This document shows, one piece after another, positions 1-5,308 of a stretch of 5,308 bases of DNA (its first letter is position 1; each line of letters starts with the position of its first letter). A model generated the notes under the pieces. It had not been told where the DNA came from. It did no database searches and saw nothing but the letters and a program-made list of their open reading frames with translations. The DNA lies in contig PIVQ01000538.1 of the NCBI GenBank assembly GCA_003354055.1, positions 1-5,308 on the forward strand, given 5' to 3'. The position numbers were made by a program, and so were the translations under genes. This DNA is from Desulfobacteraceae bacterium (lineage in GTDB: Bacteria; Desulfobacterota; Desulfobacteria; Desulfobacterales; Desulfobacteraceae).

Positions 1-2868
1 AAAATTCGTGAGCGGTTTTCAGCTGAAGCTGTACCCATCATCTTTCTCACGGCTAAGAATCAGGTCCGTGATCTTGTGGACGGATTTTCCTCCGGCGGTA
101 ACGATTATATAGCCAAACCCATTTCCAAAAATGAACTGCTTACCCGGATGCATTTTCACATCAGTCTTGCAAGGTCCCGCCATGACCTGCAACTGGCCGA
201 GAAAAAGTACAGAAGTATTTTTGAAAATGCGCCGGGTGGGATTTTTCAGAGCACCCCCGAAGGGAATATCATGACTGTCAATCATGCCTTTGCAAAAATG
301 CTGGGATATGACACCGCAGAGGAGATGATCGGCAATATCAGCTCTATCCAGGATGATATATATGCGGATGCCGAATCGAGGGATAAATTTAAAGCAGCCA
401 TGTTTGAAGTAGGTTCGGTCAAAGGATTTGAAACTAAATTCCAGCGGAACAACGGAGACCCCATTGATGTCTCCATTACCTCCAACCTGGTCCGGGATGA
501 TGCCGGGCAAGTTCAGTATTTTGAAGGTATTGTGGAGGATATTTCCGAAAGAAAACGGGCAGAACTGCTCAGGATTGAAAAAGAGGCGGCTGAGGCAGCC
601 ACCCAGACCAAGAGCGATTTTCTGGCCAATATGAGCCATGAGATTAGAACACCCATGAATGCCATTATCGGTCTTACATACCTTGCCTTAAACACCAAGC
701 TTGAGCCCAAGCAGTATGATTTCCTGAAAAATATTGAAACAGCCTCCCATTCTTTGCTTCGGATTATCAATGATATTCTGGATTTTTCAAAGATAGAGGC
801 CGGGAAGCTGAAAATGGAATATACGGAGTTCTCCCTTGATGAGGTGATCAGCTCCCTGTCCAGTTCCGTCAGCCTCAAGGCCAATGAAAAGGATATTGAA
901 TTTCTTATATCCCGGGACCAGGCCGTTCCCAACTTTCTCATGGGAGATCCACTACGCCTTGGGCAGGTGCTGACCAACCTTTGTACCAATGCTGTAAAGT
1001 TTACCGATATCGGTGAGATCGTTGTGGGTATAAGGACCATTGATGACAATCTGCCCGGTCATACCAATCAGGTGACCCTTGAATTCGCGGTTCATGATAC
1101 AGGCATCGGGCTTTCCCTGGAAGAGCAGGACAAATTGTTCCAACGGTTTACCCAGGCAGATACATCCACCACAAGAAAATACGGGGGAACAGGACTGGGT
1201 CTGACCATCTGCAAACGTCTGGTGGAGCTTATGGGGGGAGAAATTTCCGTTTCCAGTATCAAGGGCAAAGGCAGTATCTTTACCTTTACCGTGAAACTGG
1301 GCGTTCAAATTGATGTCAAGGAAAGACACCGGACTCTGCCTGAAAACCTAACCCAGCTCAGGATTCTGATTGCAGATGATAATCCTACTTCCAGGACGAT
1401 TTTCGAAGATATGCTCACCACCTATACCAGGGTTTCCCAGGCAGCCTCGGGCGGTGAAGCCATTTCCGAACTTCGGGCAGCTGTTGAAGCAAACGACCCC
1501 TACGACCTGGTGCTCATGGACTGGAAAATGCCGGGTATGGACGGTATCGAAGCCACCATGGAAATCAACCGGGATGTGGTGCTTGCACAGAATAAACCTG
1601 CTGTTGTCCTGGTGACGGCATACGGTCGTCAGGAAATCATGGAGAAGGCAAAAAATGTGGGCGCTGACGGATTTCTGATCAAGCCGGTTAATGCGTCCAT
1701 GCTCTTTGATGTGATCATGGATGTGTTTGGCAGCCCCTTACCGGACAGTGGTACGAAGACGGAAAGTCTTACGACAGATACCCAGGCCCTGGAATGTGTG
1801 GCAGGTGCCAGGATTCTGTTGGTGGAAGACAATGAAATCAACCAGAAAGTGGCCATGGAGTTACTCCATCAAGCCAGGGTGTCTGTGACCATTGCCAACA
1901 ACGGGTTTGAATGTCTAAATATTGTGGAAAAAGAGTCTTTTGATCTTATCCTCATGGACATCCAGATGCCGGGTATGGACGGATATGAAGCCACCGGAAC
2001 CTTAAGAGAGCGCAATACGCCCATCCCCATTGTTGCCATGACTGCCCATGCCATGGTGGGAGAGCGGGAGAGATGCCTCCAGGCCGGTATGGACGATTAT
2101 ATTCCCAAACCCATTGATCCGGCATTCCTCTATGCCAAACTTATCAAGTGGATTTCTCCCAGAGATCCTTCGGAACCATTACCTGAAGACCTGCCCGAAC
2201 CGCCGACTCTGGAATGTGTAGAGGAGGTCTGCCTGCCGGAATCACTTCCGGGTATTGATATGGAAACGGGGCTTCTCAGGGTCGGCCAGAATAAAAAACT
2301 GTACAAAGAGCTTCTCATCAGTTTCAGGGAAAAGTACGCCGACATCGGACGGGAAGTGGGCCGGGAGCTTTCAGAGGCGAACCTGGAAGACGCAGGTCGT
2401 CAGATACACACGGTCAAGGGGTTATCCGGAAACTTGGGCGCCATGGACCTATACCAGTCTGCAGTGGAACTTGAAACCGGTATTTTAAAAGGCAAGCCTT
2501 CTGATCATCCGCCCCTGCTTCGCATCTTCAAAGAGAAGTTGGAAAAGGTTATCATAGGACTTTCGGAGCTGGATGAGGATGTGAAAGCAAAAGATACGGC
2601 TGCACCTGCCCCTGAAATGGATATGGAGAAAATAGAATCCCTGCTCAACGGGCTTTCTCAATTGCTGGAATCGGATTATATTGCCGCCATGGAGGTCTTG
2701 AAAGAATTGGAGCCCTATCTTTCAACATCCAGCGTCGGCAACGTCAGCAACGTTAGCGAAGACTTCTCAGCATTAAAGACCCAGGTAGAGTCCTTTGATA
2801 CACAGACTGCAGCGCAGACATTGTCTGCATTGATTAAGACCATTAGCAGTAAAGGGGGAACCTCATGA
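1..2868 (+). CDS. Hybrid sensor histidine kinase with multiple receivers and HPt domain (5' partial)
   Basis: Inner-relay hybrid histidine kinase, missing its start. Residues are numbered from the codon at base 1 (955 visible). Residues 1-55 are the C-terminal half of a receiver (LTAKNQ, then the conserved Lys in AKP); its phospho-Asp lies upstream. Next come a PAS domain (about 68-187), a short charged helix, HisKA with SHEIRTP (His213), and HATPase with N-box Asn330, DTGIG at 366 and GTGLGL near 396. REC2 (about 452-575) has acidic pair Asp459/460, phospho-Asp507 and Lys561. REC3 (about 602-720) has phospho-Asp653 and Lys703. HPt has HTVKG (His803). A helical tail ends the protein. All visible catalytic residues are intact, so an active His-Asp-His relay is expected. 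No membrane segment is visible; any sensor would be upstream. The GTG at 76 is internal to REC1 and is not the start. The gene is co-translated with a REC-GGDEF gene, a likely phosphate acceptor (inference). Confidence 0.95.
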   Translation, partial: KIRERFSAEAVPIIFLTAKNQVRDLVDGFSSGGNDYIAKPISKNELLTRMHFHISLARSRHDLQLAEKKYRSIFENAPGGIFQSTPEGNIMTVNHAFAKMLGYDTAEEMIGNISSIQDDIYADAESRDKFKAAMFEVGSVKGFETKFQRNNGDPIDVSITSNLVRDDAGQVQYFEGIVEDISERKRAELLRIEKEAAEAATQTKSDFLANMSHEIRTPMNAIIGLTYLALNTKLEPKQYDFLKNIETASHSLLRIINDILDFSKIEAGKLKMEYTEFSLDEVISSLSSSVSLKANEKDIEFLISRDQAVPNFLMGDPLRLGQVLTNLCTNAVKFTDIGEIVVGIRTIDDNLPGHTNQVTLEFAVHDTGIGLSLEEQDKLFQRFTQADTSTTRKYGGTGLGLTICKRLVELMGGEISVSSIKGKGSIFTFTVKLGVQIDVKERHRTLPENLTQLRILIADDNPTSRTIFEDMLTTYTRVSQAASGGEAISELRAAVEANDPYDLVLMDWKMPGMDGIEATMEINRDVVLAQNKPAVVLVTAYGRQEIMEKAKNVGADGFLIKPVNASMLFDVIMDVFGSPLPDSGTKTESLTTDTQALECVAGARILLVEDNEINQKVAMELLHQARVSVTIANNGFECLNIVEKESFDLILMDIQMPGMDGYEATGTLRERNTPIPIVAMTAHAMVGERERCLQAGMDDYIPKPIDPAFLYAKLIKWISPRDPSEPLPEDLPEPPTLECVEEVCLPESLPGIDMETGLLRVGQNKKLYKELLISFREKYADIGREVGRELSEANLEDAGRQIHTVKGLSGNLGAMDLYQSAVELETGILKGKPSDHPPLLRIFKEKLEKVIIGLSELDEDVKAKDTAAPAPEMDMEKIESLLNGLSQLLESDYIAAMEVLKELEPYLSTSSVGNVSNVSEDFSALKTQVESFDTQTAAQTLSALIKTISSKGGTS
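1513..1557 (+). repeat. Direct repeat copy 1, phosphorylation-site block of REC2
   Basis: This 45-nt block around Asp507 matches 1951-1995 in REC3 at 36 of 45 positions, in the same reading frame and 438 bp apart. It includes 17 consecutive identical bases (1528-1544). It reflects homologous receiver modules with the same codon choices at the MPGMDG motif. Confidence 0.6.
1951..1995 (+). repeat. Direct repeat copy 2, phosphorylation-site block of REC3
   Basis: Second copy of the receiver phosphorylation-site block, around Asp653. The identical 17-base core is at 1966-1982. The flanking receiver sequence diverges far more, so this is conserved-motif identity or old duplication rather than a fresh copy. 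Confidence 0.6.
2731..2757 (+). repeat. Three imperfect 9-bp tandem units in the kinase tail
   Basis: Consecutive in-frame 9-mers AGCGTCGGC, AACGTCAGC and AACGTTAGC encode SVG-NVS-NVS. They lie between the helices of the C-terminal tail after HPt, and may be a small slippage-derived linker expansion. Confidence 0.45.
2852..2858 (+). promoter_or_regulatory. Ribosome binding site of the REC-GGDEF gene
   Basis: AAGGGGG, one mismatch from AAGGAGG, lies 6 nt before the ATG at 2865, inside the last codons of the kinase gene. It supports the 2865 start over the in-frame ATG at 2883. Together with the ATGA overlap it points to translational coupling with the kinase. Confidence 0.75.
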
Positions 2869-3800
2869 CAATCCGAGATGAAATGCATACCTTGCTTATC
2901 ATAGATGATACCCCTGATAATATCCGGATTCTTATGGAGACCCTTAAGGACGACTATAAACTTCTGGCAGCCACCAGCGGTGAGCGGGGGTTGGAGGTTC
3001 TCTCGTCGGGCCAGCCTCTTCCTGACCTTATCTTGCTGGATATTCTCATGCCGGGAATCGACGGGTACGAGGTCTGTAAACAACTCAAGGAAAATGATGC
3101 CACCCGCCATATTCCGGTGATTTTTGTCACTGCCATTTCAGAGGTCATGGATGAAACCAAGGGATTCAGGCTCGGGGCGGTTGATTATATCACCAAGCCC
3201 TTTCATCCGCCCATAATCAAGGCCCGGGTTCAGGCCCATATCAATCTGAAAGTAAAGACCGATATGCTTGAAAAACTGGCGGCCCTGGACGGATTGACCA
3301 ATATTCCCAACCGCAGGAAGTTTGACGAGGTCATCGAAAATGAGTGGAAACGCTCCCTGCGTTATCATTTTCCCCTGTCGGTCATCATGATTGATGTGGA
3401 TATGTTTAAACAGTTCAACGATCACTACGGCCATGCAGCGGGTGACCGCTGTCTTCAGAATATTGCCATGGCCCTAAAAGACTGCCTGAAACGGCCCTAT
3501 GATCTGATTGCCCGGTACGGGGGAGAAGAGTTTGTGGTGATTCTGCCGGATGTGGATGCTGATGGGGCCTCCCTTATGGGCAATAGTATGAAACAGGCCG
3601 TGGAAGAACTTCAAATTCCCCATAAGGTATCCAGTGTGACGGATCATGTCACCGTCAGCTTAGGTGCGGCCACCATCCACCCCCAGGACAGGAACGCGTC
3701 CCCTCTGGAGGTGGTGGCGGCTGCCGACAAGCTATTGTACCAGGCTAAAGACGCCGGGCGTAACCGGTTGGAGGCCGACGAAGTCAACCGTCCTAATTAG
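2865..3800 (+). CDS. Response regulator diguanylate cyclase (REC-GGDEF)
   Basis: Predicted cytoplasmic enzyme that condenses two GTP into cyclic di-GMP under control of its receiver domain. Residues 9-125 are REC, with acidic pair Asp14/Asp15, phospho-Asp59 in LLDILMPG, Thr89 and Lys111 in TKPF. Residues about 135-306 are [15 protein letters not shown] at 142-151, metal Asp177, FKQFN at 181-185, GHAAGD at 189-194 and the active-site GGEEF at 219-223. An RxxD inhibitory I-site (Arg210, Asp213) sits five residues before GGEEF, so product feedback inhibition is likely. At 311 aa it is a compact single-REC version of the PleD/WspR type. The start ATG overlaps the kinase TGA (ATGA) and has a good ribosome binding site. 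The expected phosphodonor is the HPt (His803) or another module of the upstream kinase; that pairing is inferred from position. The exact biological output is unknown. Confidence 0.95.
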   Translation: MTIRDEMHTLLIIDDTPDNIRILMETLKDDYKLLAATSGERGLEVLSSGQPLPDLILLDILMPGIDGYEVCKQLKENDATRHIPVIFVTAISEVMDETKGFRLGAVDYITKPFHPPIIKARVQAHINLKVKTDMLEKLAALDGLTNIPNRRKFDEVIENEWKRSLRYHFPLSVIMIDVDMFKQFNDHYGHAAGDRCLQNIAMALKDCLKRPYDLIARYGGEEFVVILPDVDADGASLMGNSMKQAVEELQIPHKVSSVTDHVTVSLGAATIHPQDRNASPLEVVAAADKLLYQAKDAGRNRLEADEVNRPN

Positions 3801-5224
3801 CGGCCCAGAAGATCGTTAAGGTTAAATCCCTCATACCCGCCGTACTGGGCGGGGAAATTATTGATGGCCAGCCAGAACTCTCCGGTTTCAGGGTAGGCGA
3901 TCATACTCCACATATTGGCCACATGCGCCCGGAATGTTCCCACAGGCTCTTCTGCCTTAAAAACGGTGTTCGGATACTTGGCGCAGATGGTGCACAGAAT
4001 ATTATTGCTCACGGACGGATCTTCCTTTGGTTTCTCCATATTCGTGTAAGGATCAAAACGGTCACTCATTATTTTAATTGCATTGTCCTTGGTGATATTA
4101 CCGTAATAATCATGGAGCAGTTGGCGGTAGCGTTCAAATCGGCTGGGAGCCTGGACATAGAAGTTATACGGATCCCTTAGGCTTTCCTGCCAGTTCTGGA
4201 TGGTTGCGATATCCTCAATTTCATTGACCAGCACCTGGTCCGCCACCATGTTATACCCGGTATATCCCATCCAGCCCGGATAGCAGTTGGAGTGGTTGCT
4301 TTGCCACAACACCTTAGTCCCTTCCTGGGGCCTGCGAACACAGACCATTGTCGAAGAGGTTTCAACGACTGCCGCCTCTTTGGCCCCGGCATCCGCAATG
4401 TGATAGGCAATACCGGCACATCTGGGGTGCTCGTTGAATATGTTTATGCCGTCTTGCACCGTTGCGGCATGGGTCATGAGCAACCGGGTGAAAATCCCTA
4501 TCCCGCAGCCTTCCATGGATTCATACTGCATAGAGTTAAGCTGGGTCATCATCTCAAATCCCACCTCGTTAAACCCGCCGTCCAGACCGATCATGCCAGG
4601 ATAGGTACAGACGCAATGCCCGTGCCCCTTGTCCGGATCCACAACCATGAGCATGCGGTTGTCCAGTTGCTCGGGCATGTTGAAATTATCCTCATCCTTG
4701 CAGAATATCATCTTGCCGTCACCGCCGGCCCATTCGTCCCAGGCGGAAAAGCTGCTGCACCCGCCTGCGGCCCGGGTCCATGGGTGGGGCGTCTCCGGCG
4801 GCTGATATCCGTCTTCAGGCTTACCATCGCAGTTCCAATAATAGGGATGGCAATAGATGCACCATTGGTCATACATGGTGTTCCAGAGCAGAACCTGGTC
4901 CAGAGATACGTTGGAAACACCTTTGGCCTTAACCCCGTCAGCAATTCCCTTCATCTCCTCTAAAAATTCCTCAGGCAGGAACGGATAGGCAGCCTTTTGG
5001 CCTATCCATAGTTTTTCCCTGGCCTTGGCATTATCACAGCCGGTCTGCCTGGCCACATAGGCATCTGTGGACAGCAGGGTCCGGTTTACCATCAGATCGA
5101 TTTTATCCGCCAGCAGAAACCCATGCTGGAAACCGATCTCATAGGGCGAACCCGCAAGCTTCAGGATCTTTACATTTTTTTCCAGGGTAAAACTTCCCTT
5201 AGCCAATACCTTTTTCTGATCCAT
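3797..5224 (-). CDS. C45 (acyl-CoA:6-APA acyltransferase-like) family Ntn hydrolase
   Basis: A 475-aa protein resembling the AAT/C45 peptidase family, Ntn hydrolases that cleave or transfer amide-bound acyl groups and usually self-cleave before a catalytic Cys. Family-like signs are SPYEIGFQHG near residue 26, an ExMKGIADG helix near 90, the AGGCSSF motif with candidate nucleophile Cys156, DGKMIFCKDEDNF at 169-181, a PGMIGLDGGFNEVGF segment, a SNHSN segment and a C-terminal GTFRAH...W block. Cleavage would fall between Gly155 and Cys156, leaving a pro-segment longer than in Penicillium IAT. The protein has 14 Cys, including CIYCH (122-126) and CTIC (411-414). No signal peptide is visible, so a cytoplasmic location is likely. 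The ATG at 5224 is chosen because GAGGAG precedes it; an in-frame ATG at 5281 lacks such a site. It converges on the cyclase gene with a 4-bp overlap. The substrate cannot be told; family membership is by motif recall, not by search. Confidence 0.82.
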   Translation of the reverse strand: MDQKKVLAKGSFTLEKNVKILKLAGSPYEIGFQHGFLLADKIDLMVNRTLLSTDAYVARQTGCDNAKAREKLWIGQKAAYPFLPEEFLEEMKGIADGVKAKGVSNVSLDQVLLWNTMYDQWCIYCHPYYWNCDGKPEDGYQPPETPHPWTRAAGGCSSFSAWDEWAGGDGKMIFCKDEDNFNMPEQLDNRMLMVVDPDKGHGHCVCTYPGMIGLDGGFNEVGFEMMTQLNSMQYESMEGCGIGIFTRLLMTHAATVQDGINIFNEHPRCAGIAYHIADAGAKEAAVVETSSTMVCVRRPQEGTKVLWQSNHSNCYPGWMGYTGYNMVADQVLVNEIEDIATIQNWQESLRDPYNFYVQAPSRFERYRQLLHDYYGNITKDNAIKIMSDRFDPYTNMEKPKEDPSVSNNILCTICAKYPNTVFKAEEPVGTFRAHVANMWSMIAYPETGEFWLAINNFPAQYGGYEGFNLNDLLGR

Positions 5225-5230
5225 GGACTT

Positions 5231-5236
5231 CTCCTC
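5231..5236 (-). promoter_or_regulatory. Strong Shine-Dalgarno sequence deciding the C45-like gene start
   Basis: On the minus strand GAGGAG lies 6 nt upstream of the ATG at 5224-5222. The alternative in-frame ATG at 5281-5279 has no purine-rich site in front of it. This sets the start 19 codons inside the longest open frame. Confidence 0.8.
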
Positions 5237-5259
5237 TGGTTGAAAACCGTATGAGTTAA

Positions 5260-5278
5260 GTGATAGTGGCGGTATCAC
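5260..5278 (-). promoter_or_regulatory. Inverted repeat, possible operator, in the leader of the C45-like gene
   Basis: GTGATA and TATCAC form perfect 6-bp arms around a 7-nt centre (GTGGCGG on the plus strand). It lies 35 nt upstream of the chosen start codon, where an operator or promoter-overlapping site would sit. The arms are short and the spacer is GC-rich, so chance occurrence is possible. No convincing -10/-35 pair or sigma-54 site was found beside it. Confidence 0.35.
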
Positions 5279-5308
5279 CATGAATGGACAGCCTGTGGAT
5301 GACTGAAA

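Noticed and set aside
19..639. 206-aa open frame on the minus strand opposite the receiver and PAS region
   Set aside because: It lies wholly antisense to recognisable REC, PAS and HisKA coding sequence, shows no family motifs, and is best explained as a shadow frame.
3480..3535. GGEEF instead of GGDEF as a sign of a degenerate cyclase
   Set aside because: GGEEF is a normal active-site variant in functional diguanylate cyclases, and the metal, substrate and I-site residues are all present.
3765..3790. CGGTTG / CAACCG inverted repeat near the end of the cyclase gene as a terminator
   Set aside because: The stem is only 6 bp with a 14-nt loop, it lies inside the coding region, and no T-run follows.
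3773..3805. GGCCG / CGGCC inverted repeat spanning the convergent stop codons as a bidirectional terminator
   Set aside because: Five base pairs with a 23-nt loop and no flanking A or T tracts; consistent with chance in this composition.
4292..4963. 223-aa open frame on the plus strand opposite the C45-like gene
   Set aside because: The opposite frame carries coherent family motifs, including the nucleophile region. The plus-strand product is rich in His, Pro and Val with no recognisable domain, typical of antisense translation.
5225..5281. Extended N-terminus of the C45-like protein starting at the ATG at 5281
   Set aside because: It has no Shine-Dalgarno sequence, would place the inverted repeat inside the coding region, and adds 19 residues with no signal-peptide character. 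The ATG at 5224 has GAGGAG at good spacing.

Overview
The window reads as accessory signalling DNA from an anaerobic, probably sulfate-reducing deltaproteobacterium of the Desulfobacteraceae type (Desulfobacterota). This is an inference from protein style: a very large hybrid kinase with several receiver domains, a REC-GGDEF partner and a cysteine-rich C45-type hydrolase, in DNA of balanced base composition. There is no rRNA or other phylogenetic marker, so the assignment is tentative.

Layout: positions 1-2868 (+) hold the 3' part of a hybrid histidine kinase. Its start lies upstream, because the frame is open from base 1 and the first residues are the end of a receiver domain. The visible order is REC (C-terminal half) - PAS - HisKA - HATPase - REC - REC - HPt - C-terminal helical tail. 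Positions 2865-3800 (+) hold a complete single-REC diguanylate cyclase, coupled to the kinase by an ATGA stop/start overlap. Positions 3797-5224 (-) hold a convergent gene for a C45/AAT-family Ntn-hydrolase-like protein whose stop codon overlaps the cyclase stop by 4 bp. Positions 5225-5308 are its leader, with a strong Shine-Dalgarno sequence and a 6-bp inverted repeat that may be an operator. Coding density is nearly complete, and no RNA gene, CRISPR array, IS element or tRNA was seen.

How the genes may work together: the kinase carries every module of a phosphorelay (His213 -> Asp in its receivers -> His803 of HPt), and the natural acceptor for the HPt phosphate is the receiver (Asp59) of the co-translated cyclase. 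The pair would then convert a signal sensed upstream of the window, or by the PAS domain, into cyclic di-GMP. The C45-like enzyme is on the opposite strand with its own leader, and nothing in the sequence ties it functionally to the relay. It has odd features of its own: a CxxCH motif and a long aromatic/cysteine-rich segment just before the predicted catalytic cysteine.

No clearly new defence or mobile system was found. The points most worth a second look are the relay-to-c-di-GMP pair, the unusual C45 protein and the inverted repeat in its leader.
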